From Pseudomonas sp. (GTDB lineage: Bacteria > Pseudomonadota > Gammaproteobacteria > Pseudomonadales > Pseudomonadaceae): DNA of 64,000 nucleotides. A program made the translations under genes and the position numbers. Positions 1 to 8,808 of the stretch are shown piece by piece. The stretch covers positions 1 through 64,000 of the forward strand of contig NZ_JAUXMX010000060.1 of assembly GCF_030683065.1 (NCBI RefSeq). Direction: 5' to 3'. The notes under the pieces are model-generated. The model was given only the letters and a program-made list of their open reading frames with translations, had not been told where the DNA came from and ran no database searches. Numbering within the stretch: position 1 is the first letter of the stretch; each line of letters starts with the position of its first letter.

Positions 1-53
1 AACGATGTTAACCGAGTTGTAGTTGATAGTAAAAAGTTACGTTAGCAACAAAT

Positions 54-140
54 GCCCAGGTGGTGAAATTGGTAGACACGCCAGCTTCAGGTGCTGGTGA
101 CCTTACGGTCGTGGAAGTTCGAGTCTTCTCCTGGGCACCA
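54..140 (+). tRNA. tRNA-Leu (anticodon CAG)
   Basis: An 87-nt cloverleaf with an encoded CCA end. The acceptor strands GCCCAGG and CCTGGGC pair. The anticodon stem CCAGC/GCTGG encloses the loop TTCAGGT, which gives anticodon CAG. A long variable arm follows, as expected for a class II leucine tRNA, and the T arm carries GTTCGAGTC. It reads CUG codons, which are heavily used in GC-rich pseudomonads. A T-rich hairpin follows directly. Confidence 0.97.
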
Positions 141-144
141 ATTC

Positions 145-174
145 AAAAAACCGAGCCAAGCGCTCGGTTTTTTA
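145..174 (+). terminator. Rho-independent terminator after tRNA-Leu
   Basis: The stem ACCGAGC/GCTCGGT with a short loop is flanked by an A run on the left and TTTTTT on the right, four bases after the tRNA CCA end. It should end tRNA transcription. I see no gene or clear signal in the remaining bases up to the chemoreceptor stop codon at 342. The symmetric A and T runs could also stop leftward transcripts. Confidence 0.9.
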
Positions 175-341
175 TTGCCTGCGATTTAGCAACGTAAGCA
201 ACAACTCACCCTGCTCAGCTACACGCCGCCATTCACGAGGCAAAAACACACAGCTAAAGCCCAGCAGCCCCTCAAGAACTGGCGTCACTGAGCTTAGCAA
301 GCCCGCCTGCAACACCCAAACGCACAGGTATCGCTCGATAT

Positions 342-2276
342 CTAAACGCGGAACTGCCCCAGACTGGCTTTCAGTTGCTTGGCCAGACCATCCAGCACCC
401 GCCCACTGTCAGCCGTAGCAGCCACCGCCTCGGCAGCACGCTGAGCTTCCGCATGAATCACCTCGACCCGCCCTCGCACCGCATCAGCGCCTTCAGCCTG
501 ATGCGCTGCTGCCTGAGTCGCTGCATTGATGGCGCCATGCACCTCCTCCACCGCCCCTTGCACGGACTGCTGCACTTTGGCGCTCTCCAGCAAAGCAGCC
601 AACCCCTGATCGGCCTGCTGACTTGCCTGCCCGATAGCGCCTACCGCTTCACGCGCACCCTTCTGCAAAGCACCGATGTGCGCCTGAATATCCCCGGTTG
701 ACTGCTGAGTCTTACTCGCCAGCGCACGCACCTCGTCCGCCACCACGGCAAAACCACGACCGCTCTCCCCAGCCCGGGCCGCCTCAATAGCGGCATTCAA
801 GGCCAACAGATTGGTCTGCTCGGCGATACCGTGGATCACCGTGAGCACAACCTCGATCTGCTCGCTCTGCCTGGCAAGTCGCTCGATCACTGCCGCGCCC
901 TCCCCGACCCGCAACACCAGAACCTCCATCGCCCCACCGACCCGCGCCGCAATCTCAGCGTTATCCTGGGTGGACTGGCGAATCGCCGCAACCCGGCGCA
1001 ATGCTTCCTGCATGGCCTGACTCTCTGCCTGAGCCTCACCCGCCATCTGCGCCAGAGCCTGCAAGCTAGCTGCCACCTCGTCACGCTGGCGCCCGGTAGC
1101 AGCCTCAGCAGCGGCACTGCGCAGCGCCAGACTGCCAATCTCCCGTCCGGTGAGCACCGCCACCTCACCCGCCTCGCGCACAATGGGCTGCAACCTGGCG
1201 ACAAACCGATTGACTGCGGCCGCCATGTCACCTACCTCGTCACGACTATCCAGCTCGACCCGCCGAGTCAGGTCGCCCTCGCCCTCGGCCAAGTCCTGCA
1301 AGGCTGCGATCAGCAACTGCAAGCGACTCAATACACGCCAACCGAGAACCAGCGCTACAGCCAAAAGCGCCAACAAACCCACCGCCGAGAGCCCCACGGC
1401 AATCCGCCAACGCAAGCTCTCGGCAGCCGCCCGAACTGAACTCAAACTACCCTGCGCCATACCCTCGGCCGCCTGCTCTGCCTCTGCCAGGCGCCGCTGC
1501 AGCGCCTGTGTGCTTTCACCTGCAGCACCCGCCAGACTGGCATCGACCAGCTCACCAGCATTGTCTACCAATGAGGAAAATCGCTGATCCAACGCCTGCA
1601 GCTCCTCCTCAACAGCAGCCCTGGACAGACCCAACTGGACCTTGCCGATCTGCGCCCCCATGGGATTAATGGCCACTTCGACCATGTACACCTGCGGATC
1701 ACGCGAGGCGGCCTCGACCAACTTATCCAGCGGTGTATCACCCTGGCCCGCCGCAACCAAGGCGCGCACTCGTGCATCACTGCGATTGAAATTGCGCGTC
1801 AGGCGCTTGCCCTGCGCATCGTAATAGACGGCGAACAGCACCGCCGGATCGCGCTGAGCGATGCGCGTAAACGCCGTCAGTGCGGGGACATCGTCATCCC
1901 AGATGGCCTTGGGCGCGACGCCGGCCAGCAACTGCGCCATGGCGCCGCCTGACTGCCTGAGATTCTCTTCGAGCACGCCGCGCAACTGCACTTGCTCGGC
2001 CTGGAGCCGGCCGGAAAGCGCCTTACCAAGACCCTCGCGGGTATTGACCGACAGCGCAGCCAGGTTTTCCACCACTTCACGCTCAGCGGCGCCCAGCTCA
2101 CCACTCAAACGCTGGCTATCGCCTTCCATGCGCGTTGCCAGATCGGCAACCAGCTCACCCACAGTGGCGTGGGTCAACCATACGGCAAGGCATACCTGCA
2201 CCAGTATGGCGACACCCAAGGCAATGAATACCGGACGCAACAAACGGCTATGCAGTAACGCGAACATGGCGGACAA
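342..2276 (-). CDS. Methyl-accepting chemotaxis protein
   Basis: Inner-membrane chemoreceptor of 644 aa that would signal through CheW and CheA to the flagellar motor. A transmembrane helix lies at about residues 15-37 and a periplasmic sensing region at about 38-285, with a Cache/PAS-like look that I cannot assign. A second helix at about 290-315 is followed by a HAMP linker (about 320-370). The conserved hairpin tip spans about 480-530, including QTNLLALNAAIEAARAGE. There is no C-terminal GWEEF-type tether for CheR. The likely start is a TTG seven bases after an AGAGGAG ribosome site; an in-frame ATG at 2267 is badly spaced. A FliA-like promoter precedes it. The ligand is unknown. Confidence 0.95.
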   Translation of the reverse strand: MSAMFALLHSRLLRPVFIALGVAILVQVCLAVWLTHATVGELVADLATRMEGDSQRLSGELGAAEREVVENLAALSVNTREGLGKALSGRLQAEQVQLRGVLEENLRQSGGAMAQLLAGVAPKAIWDDDVPALTAFTRIAQRDPAVLFAVYYDAQGKRLTRNFNRSDARVRALVAAGQGDTPLDKLVEAASRDPQVYMVEVAINPMGAQIGKVQLGLSRAAVEEELQALDQRFSSLVDNAGELVDASLAGAAGESTQALQRRLAEAEQAAEGMAQGSLSSVRAAAESLRWRIAVGLSAVGLLALLAVALVLGWRVLSRLQLLIAALQDLAEGEGDLTRRVELDSRDEVGDMAAAVNRFVARLQPIVREAGEVAVLTGREIGSLALRSAAAEAATGRQRDEVAASLQALAQMAGEAQAESQAMQEALRRVAAIRQSTQDNAEIAARVGGAMEVLVLRVGEGAAVIERLARQSEQIEVVLTVIHGIAEQTNLLALNAAIEAARAGESGRGFAVVADEVRALASKTQQSTGDIQAHIGALQKGAREAVGAIGQASQQADQGLAALLESAKVQQSVQGAVEEVHGAINAATQAAAHQAEGADAVRGRVEVIHAEAQRAAEAVAATADSGRVLDGLAKQLKASLGQFRV

Positions 2277-2314
2277 GGCCTCACTCCTCTCGAATCAAAA
2301 CAGCTTATAAACAG

Positions 2315-2341
2315 TAATCGGCCACAAGCGCCAAAGCTGAA
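2315..2341 (-). promoter_or_regulatory. Candidate FliA (sigma-28) promoter for the chemoreceptor
   Basis: On the minus strand, a -10-like GCCGATTA matches seven of eight bases of the flagellar sigma factor consensus GCCGATAA. It is preceded 15 bases upstream by TTCA, a weak match to TAAA. It sits 39 bases from the chemoreceptor start and downstream of the purA terminator, where an independent promoter is needed. This is read from sequence and not proven. Confidence 0.45.
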
Positions 2342-2352
2342 GCCGCCGCCCT

Positions 2353-2387
2353 AAAACGACAAAGGGCCGCACATGGCGACCCTTTGA
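2353..2387 (-). terminator. Terminator after purA
   Basis: On the minus strand CAAAGGG pairs with CCCTTTG, with additional pairing inside the loop, followed by TCGTTTT. It begins about 17 bases after the purA stop codon and separates purA from the chemoreceptor gene. Confidence 0.75.
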
Positions 2388-2403
2388 CACACAGCTACGA
2401 CAC

Positions 2404-3699
2404 TTAGGCGAACGGATGACGCAGAACGATGGTCTCGTTACGGTCTGGACCAGTAGAGACGATATCGATCGGCGCACCGACCAGCTCTTCCACACGCTTG
2501 ATGTAGGCCCGCGCACTGGCCGGCAACTCTTCCAAGGTCTTGGCGCCCAGGGTCGACTCACTCCAGCCCGGCATGTCTTCATATACCGGCTGAAGACCCA
2601 GATAGCTGTCGGCATCGGTCGGCGCGTCGACCAGCACTTCGCCGTACTGATCCTTGTAGCCGACGCAGATGCGAATGGTCTCGAGACCATCCAGCACATC
2701 GAGCTTGGTCAGGCACAGACCGGAAATGCTATTGATTTCAATGGCGCGCCGCAGGATCACTGCATCGAACCAGCCGCAACGACGAGCACGACCGGTGGTG
2801 GAGCCGAACTCATGGCCACGCTTGGCGAGGAAAGCCCCGGTCTCATCGAACAGTTCGGTCGGAAACGGCCCCGAACCAACACGCGTGGTGTAGGCCTTGG
2901 TGATACCCAGGATGTAATCCAGGTACATCGGACCAAAACCCGACCCCGTGGCGATACCGCCGGCGGTGGTATTGGAGCTGGTGACGTAGGGATAAGTACC
3001 GTGGTCGATATCCAGCAGCGAACCCTGGGCACCCTCAAACATGATGTCCTTGGACTCGCGGCGCATCTCGTGCAGCACTGCGGTGACGTCGGCCATCATC
3101 GGCTTGAGTAGCTCGGCGTATTCCATGCACTCATCCAGCGTTTTCTGGAAGTCGATGGCCGGCTCTTTGAAGTAATTGACCAGCACGAAGTTGTGGTAGT
3201 CGAGCAACTCAGCGAGCTTGGCGGCGAAACGTTCGCGATGGAACAGGTCGCCGATACGCAGACCGCGACGCGCCACCTTGTCTTCGTATGCCGGGCCGAT
3301 ACCGCGACCGGTAGTACCGATCTTCAGATCGCCACGAGCCTTCTCACGAGCCTGATCCAGGGCCACGTGATAAGGAAGGATCAGCGGGCAGGACGGACTG
3401 ATCCGCAGACGCTCGCGCACCGGCACACCCTTGCCTTCCAGCTTGATGATTTCACGCATCAGTGCGTCGGGGGCTACTACTACGCCGTTACCGATCAAGC
3501 ACTGGACGTTCTCGCGCAGGATGCCCGAAGGGATCAAGTGCAGAACGGTTTTTTCGCCATCGATCACCAGGGTATGGCCAGCGTTGTGACCACCCTGATA
3601 GCGCACGACGGCTGCAGCCTGTTCGGTGAGCAGGTCGACGATCTTACCCTTGCCCTCATCGCCCCACTGGGTGCCCAGGACTACGACATTCTTACCCAT
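2404..3699 (-). CDS. purA: Adenylosuccinate synthetase
   Basis: Cytosolic enzyme of 431 aa that joins IMP and aspartate using GTP to make adenylosuccinate, the first committed step from IMP to AMP. The family signature GTQWGDEGKGK lies near the N terminus (about residues 9-19), with QGGHNAGHT, GTTGRGIGPAYEDK, and the GTP-binding NKxD-like TKLDVLDGL near residue 330. Length is normal for the family. The start is the ATG at 3699, seven bases after GAGGAC. An upstream in-frame codon would add only six residues with no ribosome site. It lies downstream of hisZ in the same direction, as in other pseudomonads. Confidence 0.98.
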   Translation of the reverse strand: MGKNVVVLGTQWGDEGKGKIVDLLTEQAAAVVRYQGGHNAGHTLVIDGEKTVLHLIPSGILRENVQCLIGNGVVVAPDALMREIIKLEGKGVPVRERLRISPSCPLILPYHVALDQAREKARGDLKIGTTGRGIGPAYEDKVARRGLRIGDLFHRERFAAKLAELLDYHNFVLVNYFKEPAIDFQKTLDECMEYAELLKPMMADVTAVLHEMRRESKDIMFEGAQGSLLDIDHGTYPYVTSSNTTAGGIATGSGFGPMYLDYILGITKAYTTRVGSGPFPTELFDETGAFLAKRGHEFGSTTGRARRCGWFDAVILRRAIEINSISGLCLTKLDVLDGLETIRICVGYKDQYGEVLVDAPTDADSYLGLQPVYEDMPGWSESTLGAKTLEELPASARAYIKRVEELVGAPIDIVSTGPDRNETIVLRHPFA

Positions 3700-3855
3700 A
3701 ACACTTGTCCTCTTCACGCAAACTTGATGTCGACCGCAGCCGACGGAAACTATAGTGGGACGGCCAGTTTGGACGGCCTGCCAGGATCAGCAGCCAAGTC
3801 TGGCCAGTCAGGCGATCGATTAACGCAATACAGCCCGACCAACCTGCCTGCCTGC

Positions 3856-5043
3856 TCAACCCGCCAGCGGCGTTACTTGCCAGCGACCATCACACAGCAA
3901 TAATTGACGATCACAGCCTACCTCGCGAGCATCGGCCAAAGCCTGCCCAGGCAAGGCCTGCACCACACGCTCGCCCTCACCGCGCAGGCGCTGCACCGCT
4001 CGCCACAGGTACACGTCATGATGATCAGGCGCCCAGATGCCCGCAGGCAACTCACCGAGCGGCATCTGTCCGAGACTGACCAGGGTTTTCAGATCGGTGG
4101 AAAAACCCGTCGCCGGACGCGCCCGACCGAAATCGGCGCCGATATCATCATATCGACCACCCTGGGCTATCGATTGGCCGACACCGGGCACGAAGGCCGC
4201 AAATACCACGCCTGTGTGATAGCGATAGCCACGCAGCTCACCGAGATCGAAATACAAGGGCAACTCTGGGTAACGCAGACTCAACGCGTCGGCAATAGCC
4301 AGCAAGTCATCCAGCGCGGCGTGCACATCATCCGGCGCCTCGACCAGACAAGCCTGCGCCAAATCCAGCACGTCACGGCCGCCACAGAGCTCGGCCAAGG
4401 CACGCAACATTTTGCGCAGCGCAGCCGGCAAGGCCTCAGTCAGCAGCACAATCTCGTCCATGGCCTTGCGCTGCAGCGCATCGAACAATTGCTGCTCAAC
4501 CTCGCCCGACAAGCCGGCAGCACGCGCCAGGCCACGGTAAATACCAACATGACCGAGATCGATGTGGATATCGGGCACCTGCGCCAACTCCAGAGTGTCC
4601 ACCAGCAGGCTGATCACCTCTACATCACTGGCCGGACTGGCATCACCATACAACTCGGCGCCCAATTGGATCGGGCTGCGCGAGGTGGTCAACGCTCTCG
4701 GTTGAGCATGCACCACGCTGCCGGCATAGCAAAGACGGCTCGGCCCTTCGCGGCGCAAGGTGTGCGCGTCAATACGCGCCACCTGCGGCGTGATATCAGC
4801 GCGAAAACCCATCTGCCGTCCCGACAGCGGGTCGGTCACTTTGAAGGTGCGCAAATCCAAATCCTTACCGGCGCCAGTAAGCAGCGACTCCAGATATTCG
4901 ATATGCGGCGTCACCACAAATTCATACCCCCAGCGCTGGAACAGATCCAGCACCTGACGGCGCGCGACTTCAATGCGCGCCGCTTCCGGCGGCAGTACTT
5001 CTTCGATGCCATCTGGTAGTAGCCAGCGGTCTACCGTTGCCAT
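3856..5043 (-). CDS. hisZ: ATP phosphoribosyltransferase regulatory subunit
   Basis: A 395-aa paralogue of the histidyl-tRNA synthetase catalytic core that activates the short-form HisG in the first step of histidine synthesis. The class II synthetase motif 2-like segment FRADITPQVARIDAH lies at about residues 80-95, and GGRYDDIGADFG is near 310. The C-terminal anticodon-binding domain of true HisRS is absent, which fits HisZ and argues against a tRNA charging role. The start is the ATG at 5043 opening MATVDRWLLPDGI, as in related proteins; the 11 additional upstream codons are not expected. It follows the DUF2065 gene by 37 bases. Confidence 0.95.
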   Translation of the reverse strand: MATVDRWLLPDGIEEVLPPEAARIEVARRQVLDLFQRWGYEFVVTPHIEYLESLLTGAGKDLDLRTFKVTDPLSGRQMGFRADITPQVARIDAHTLRREGPSRLCYAGSVVHAQPRALTTSRSPIQLGAELYGDASPASDVEVISLLVDTLELAQVPDIHIDLGHVGIYRGLARAAGLSGEVEQQLFDALQRKAMDEIVLLTEALPAALRKMLRALAELCGGRDVLDLAQACLVEAPDDVHAALDDLLAIADALSLRYPELPLYFDLGELRGYRYHTGVVFAAFVPGVGQSIAQGGRYDDIGADFGRARPATGFSTDLKTLVSLGQMPLGELPAGIWAPDHHDVYLWRAVQRLRGEGERVVQALPGQALADAREVGCDRQLLLCDGRWQVTPLAG

Positions 5044-5080
5044 TTCGCCATTCCCCTCTTGAACCGGGCGGCACAAGCCT

Positions 5081-5266
5081 TCAGTGAAGCAGATAAAGGA
5101 GAGCTGTACCCAGCAACATGCTGGTCAGCCCCATCAGTCGCAGTCGTAGATCCGACAGCCTTGCAAGCTGTGCGACTGCCCCACGCCAAAAGCGTGGATA
5201 GAGGAAGGGCAGGATGCCTTCCAGGACCAGCAATAGACAAAACGCAATGCCCAATTCCTGCCACAT
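5081..5266 (-). CDS. DUF2065 family small membrane protein
   Basis: Short 61-aa protein of the YjeT/DUF2065 family, with unknown function. It has two hydrophobic segments, at about residues 4-24 and 38-60, separated by a basic stretch RFWRGAVAQLARLSDLRLR, so a small inner-membrane hairpin topology is likely. The family usually sits between hflC and hisZ or purA, as here. The start is taken at the ATG at 5266 behind GTGGGT; a GTG three codons earlier is possible. A strong terminator ends only 16 bases upstream of this start, so read-through from hflKC would be needed unless a promoter lies within the hairpin region. Confidence 0.85.
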   Translation of the reverse strand: MWQELGIAFCLLLVLEGILPFLYPRFWRGAVAQLARLSDLRLRLMGLTSMLLGTALLYLLH

Positions 5267-5281
5267 GATACCCACAGACGC

Positions 5282-5305
5282 AAAAAAGCCGGGATTTTCC
5301 CGGCT
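5282..5305 (-). terminator. Rho-independent terminator between hflC and the DUF2065 gene
   Basis: On the minus strand AGCCGGGA pairs with TCCCGGCT around a three-base loop and is followed by TTTTTT. It sits 67 bases beyond the hflC stop codon and just before the DUF2065 start. It should end or attenuate hflKC transcription. Confidence 0.88.
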
Positions 5306-5337
5306 GCCGAATCATACCACGTTTTTCTAAACGGTCA

Positions 5338-5366
5338 CCCCGACGGACGGCTAGCGTCCGCCGGGG
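5338..5366 (-). other. 12-bp stem-loop directly after hflC
   Basis: On the minus strand CCCCGGCGGACG pairs with CGTCCGTCGGGG (one G-U pair) around CTAGC, starting seven bases after the hflC stop codon. No T tract follows at once, so it is not a complete terminator. It could protect the 3' end of the hflKC mRNA or pause polymerase ahead of the terminator at 5282-5305. Confidence 0.65.
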
Positions 5367-5372
5367 ATCTGT

Positions 5373-6242
5373 TTAAGGCTTGGACTTTTCCAGGTAACGG
5401 AAGAAATCACTGCTCGGATCGAGCACCAGCACATCACGCTTGTCCGCGAAGCTCTCGCGATAAGCTCTCAGGCTGCGATAGAACGAGTAGAACTCTTGAT
5501 CCTCGCTATAGGCCTTTGAGTATATAGCTGCCGCCTGGGCATCACCATTACCGCGCAGCTCTTCAGCCTGGCGATAGGCATCAGCCAGCAACACTCGACG
5601 CTGACGATCTGCATCGGCGCGAATACCTTCAGCCAGCTCCTTACCTTTTGCACGATGCTCACGGGCCTCGCGCTCACGCTCGGAACTCATGCGGTCGAAC
5701 ACGCTACGGTTAACTTCTTTTGGCAGGTCGATGGCCTTGACGCGCACATCCACTACCTCGATACCCAACTCACGTTGCGCAGCGCGATTCAGCGAAGCCG
5801 TTACATCCGCCATCAGCGCATCACGCTCACCGGATACCGACTCGTGCAACGTGCGCTTACCGAACTGGTCACGCAGCGATGCCTCCAGACGGCGCGACAG
5901 ACGCTCATCGGCGATTTGCTTGATACCCGAAGTCGCCGTGTAGTAGCGCTCAGCATCAAGCACTCGCCACTTGGCAAAGGCATCAACCATCAACGCTTTC
6001 TTTTCCAGGGTAAGGAAACGCGAACTGGAGGAATCCAACGTCAGGAGACGCGCATCAAACTTGCGCACCTGATTGACGTAGGGAACCTTCACATGCAGAC
6101 CCGGCTGCACATCCGGCTGGACTATACGACCGAACTGCAGCAGTACCGCCCGCTCAGTTTGCGCCACTATATAGAAGCTGTTCCAGGCAACCAGCGCCAG
6201 TACTACGCCAACAATCAGGGCGATCAGCGACTTATTGCTCAT
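5373..6242 (-). CDS. hflC: HflC, modulator of FtsH protease
   Basis: A 289-aa inner-membrane SPFH/prohibitin-domain protein that forms, with HflK, the large cage complex regulating the FtsH protease. A single N-terminal signal anchor lies at about residues 6-28. The band-7 domain runs from about 20 to 200 and a helical coiled-coil C-terminal half is rich in charged residues and alanine (REREAREHRAKGKELAEG). Length fits the family. Its start codon overlaps the hflK stop by one base, so the two are translationally coupled and likely made in equal amounts. Confidence 0.97.
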   Translation of the reverse strand: MSNKSLIALIVGVVLALVAWNSFYIVAQTERAVLLQFGRIVQPDVQPGLHVKVPYVNQVRKFDARLLTLDSSSSRFLTLEKKALMVDAFAKWRVLDAERYYTATSGIKQIADERLSRRLEASLRDQFGKRTLHESVSGERDALMADVTASLNRAAQRELGIEVVDVRVKAIDLPKEVNRSVFDRMSSEREREAREHRAKGKELAEGIRADADRQRRVLLADAYRQAEELRGNGDAQAAAIYSKAYSEDQEFYSFYRSLRAYRESFADKRDVLVLDPSSDFFRYLEKSKP

Positions 6243-7396
6243 CAGCGGGTCTCCCTTGTACGCAGTTCAGCCTGGCGCGGGTCATTACTCATACGCGAAC
6301 CCGCATCAGCGGCGCCCGCACCCGACACGGAGCTCGACCCCACACTGCTGCGACCATCGATCATCTTGTCCAGCGGCAGGTAAAGCAGATTGTTCTGTCC
6401 CTTGTCGCCAGTCACCAATACCTTACTGGTATTGCTCATCAGCTCTTGCATGGTGTCCAGATACAAACGCTCACGCGTAACTTCCGGCGCTTTGCGGTAC
6501 TCGGTTACCAATGCAGTGAAGCGATCCGCCTCACCCGTTGCGCGAGAAACCACTTCTTCGCGATAACCACTGGCATCCTCAATCAGACGCTGGGCCTGAC
6601 CACGCGCCTCTGGAACCACGCCGTTAGCATAAGTTTCAGCCTGATTCTTCTCGCGCTGCTCGTCTTCACGGGCACGGATCACGTCATCAAAGGCTTCCTG
6701 TACTTCACGCGGCGCTGCCGCACTCTGCAAGTTGACCTGAGTAACACTGATGCCGGTGCGATACGTATCGAGGAAGCGCTGCAAGCGGTCCTTGACCTCA
6801 CTGGCCATCAGCTCGCGACCTTCGGTCAGCACCTGGTCCATCTCGGTCGAGCCGACGACATGGCGCACGGCGCTGTCAGTAGCGTGCTGCAAGCTGACTT
6901 CCGGCTGATCCACGTTGAGCACGAAGTCCTGCAGATTGCTGATCTTGTACTGCACGGTCAGCGGCACTTCGATGATGTTCTCGTCCTCGGTGAGCATCTG
7001 CCCCTGCTTGCTGTAAGCACGCTCGCGGGTGACGTTCGCCTGGAACTTACGATCGATCGGCGGGAAGTAAATATTCAGACCCGGCCCTACGGTTTCGTAG
7101 TATTTGCCTAATCGCAGTACCACAGCCTGCTCTTGCTCATCGACCACGTAGATCGCGCTGTACAACCAAACAGCAGAGAGCACGGCCAAGCCAATTAGCA
7201 ACAGACCAAAGCCACCGCCTTTACCAGCACCGTCACTGCTGCCACGTTTCTTACCGCCACCGAACAGCCCGTTGAGGCTTTCCTGCAGCTTGCGGAAGGC
7301 CTCGTCGAGATCCGGCGGCCCCTTGCGATCACCGCCTTTGCGGCCGCCCCAAGGATCCTGATTGTTCGAGTTGCCACCCGGCTCATTCCAAGCCAT
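6242..7396 (-). CDS. hflK: HflK, modulator of FtsH protease
   Basis: A 384-aa partner of HflC. The N terminus is cytosolic and rich in glycine and charged residues (NNQDPWGGRKGGDRKGPP). One transmembrane segment at about residues 66-86 is followed by a periplasmic band-7 domain (about 90-270) and a helical C-terminal part. The tail is serine, glycine and alanine rich. I chose the ATG at 7396 because GGAG lies six bases upstream; the ATG at 7408 lies inside that ribosome site. The neighbours hflX upstream and hflC downstream match the classical hfq-hflX-hflK-hflC arrangement. Confidence 0.97.
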   Translation of the reverse strand: MAWNEPGGNSNNQDPWGGRKGGDRKGPPDLDEAFRKLQESLNGLFGGGKKRGSSDGAGKGGGFGLLLIGLAVLSAVWLYSAIYVVDEQEQAVVLRLGKYYETVGPGLNIYFPPIDRKFQANVTRERAYSKQGQMLTEDENIIEVPLTVQYKISNLQDFVLNVDQPEVSLQHATDSAVRHVVGSTEMDQVLTEGRELMASEVKDRLQRFLDTYRTGISVTQVNLQSAAAPREVQEAFDDVIRAREDEQREKNQAETYANGVVPEARGQAQRLIEDASGYREEVVSRATGEADRFTALVTEYRKAPEVTRERLYLDTMQELMSNTSKVLVTGDKGQNNLLYLPLDKMIDGRSSVGSSSVSGAGAADAGSRMSNDPRQAELRTRETR

Positions 7397-7410
7397 AGCG
7401 CTCTCCATCT

Positions 7411-7440
7411 AATAAAGCAAAGACGCGCCCACGGCGCGCC
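7411..7440 (-). terminator. Possible terminator or attenuator between hflX and hflK
   Basis: On the minus strand GGCGCGC pairs with GCGCGTC (one G-U pair), followed by TTTGCTTTATT. It lies midway between the hflX stop and hflK start. The T tract is interrupted, so partial termination is more likely than a full stop. Confidence 0.5.
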
Positions 7441-7492
7441 GACCCATGCTACCGAATGCTAGCCATCAGCGGCAAAGCCACTGTGGCAGGCT

Positions 7493-8794
7493 TTATTGCA
7501 AAGTGTGTTGCTCGATAAATTCCAACGGCTTCAAACCTGCCCGCGTAACCAGTCGATTCAGCTCAATGCGCGGCAAGCGTACTGCCAACAAACTGCTGCC
7601 ATCCTCGACATGTTCCTCGCTTTGCACCGCACCAAAAGCAAAGAATTGCGCACGCAGTCGCGCCAGGTGCTGCGGTAACTGCAATGTAGCGATAAACAGA
7701 TCATCAGCCAACAATTCGGCAATAGCCTGCTTCAACAAGGGCAGGCCTCGCCCGTCACGGGCAGACAACCACACCCGCTGCGGCTTGCCGTCGGCATCGC
7801 GCTGAATTTGCGGTTCAACACCTTCGAGCAAATCCAGCTTGTTGTATACCTCGAGCATCGGCAACTCGTGCGCACCGATCTCGCCAAGCACCGCCATGAC
7901 CTGCTCAATCTGCTGATCACGCTCAGGCTCGTGCGCATCAATCACATGCAGCAGCAAGTCAGAATTACTCGACTCTTCGAGCGTCGCCCGGAAAGCTTCG
8001 ACCAATTTGTGTGGCAGATGGCGGATAAAGCCCACCGTATCGGCCAATACAATTGGCCCAAGATCGTCCAACTCCAAGCGGCGCAAGGTTGGATCAAGGG
8101 TGGCGAACAACTGATCGGCAGCGTAAACGTCCGACTCGGTCAAGGCGTTGAACAGGGTCGATTTACCGGCGTTGGTATAACCTACCAAAGACACTGAAGG
8201 GATATCCGCGCGCTTGCGCCCACGCCTGGCTTGCTCGCGCTGGCTGCGCACCTTCTCAAGCTTCTGCTTGATCTGACGAATGCGTACGCGCAACAAGCGA
8301 CGGTCAGTTTCCAGCTGAGTCTCACCCGGACCACGCAGACCGATACCGCCCTTCTGCCGCTCCAGGTGAGTCCAACCACGAACCAGACGAGTACTCAGGT
8401 GATCCAGTTGTGCCAACTCAACCTGCAACTTGCCTTCGTGAGTACGCGCGCGCTGAGCGAAAATATCGAGAATCAGGCCCGTACGGTCCAGCACTCGACA
8501 CTCGAAAACCCGCTCAAGGTTGCGCTCCTGACTGGGAGTAAGGACGTGATTGAAGATCACCAGATCCGCCCCGAGGGTTTTAACCTGGTCGCGCAGCTCC
8601 TCGACCTTGCCACTGCCAATCAAATACTTTGCGGTCAGCCGGCTACTCGGCACGCTAAGAAAGGCAACCGTATCGGCGCCAGCCGAAATGGCCAGCTCCT
8701 GAAACTCTTGCGGATCTTCGCGCGACGCGGAATCCTGACCATCCAGATGAACCAGGACAGCCCGCTCACCCCCCTCATGACGCTCGAAGAACAA
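7493..8794 (-). CDS. hflX: GTPase HflX
   Basis: A 433-aa cytosolic GTPase that binds and splits stalled ribosomes. The HflX-specific N-terminal domain (about residues 1-195) ends in the glycine-rich GGIGLRGPGETQLETDRR segment and a coiled coil. The G domain follows, with P-loop GYTNAGKST, switch segment DTVGFIRHLP and NKLD. The start is a TTG only five bases after a perfect AGGAGG site; there is no in-frame ATG nearby. It starts 14 bases after the hfq stop, so it is co-transcribed with hfq. Confidence 0.97.
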   Translation of the reverse strand: MFFERHEGGERAVLVHLDGQDSASREDPQEFQELAISAGADTVAFLSVPSSRLTAKYLIGSGKVEELRDQVKTLGADLVIFNHVLTPSQERNLERVFECRVLDRTGLILDIFAQRARTHEGKLQVELAQLDHLSTRLVRGWTHLERQKGGIGLRGPGETQLETDRRLLRVRIRQIKQKLEKVRSQREQARRGRKRADIPSVSLVGYTNAGKSTLFNALTESDVYAADQLFATLDPTLRRLELDDLGPIVLADTVGFIRHLPHKLVEAFRATLEESSNSDLLLHVIDAHEPERDQQIEQVMAVLGEIGAHELPMLEVYNKLDLLEGVEPQIQRDADGKPQRVWLSARDGRGLPLLKQAIAELLADDLFIATLQLPQHLARLRAQFFAFGAVQSEEHVEDGSSLLAVRLPRIELNRLVTRAGLKPLEFIEQHTLQ

Positions 8795-8808
8795 TACAAC
8801 CTCCTAGA

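Noticed and set aside
375..2310. Several plus-strand frames of 60-200 codons opposite the chemoreceptor
   Set aside because: They lie wholly antisense to a well supported gene, show the Arg, Ser and Pro rich composition of GC-rich shadow frames and match no family.
3758..3778. Direct repeat GGACGGCC twice in the hisZ-purA spacer
   Set aside because: Two 8-base GC-rich copies are easily due to chance, and I could not place them relative to a convincing promoter.
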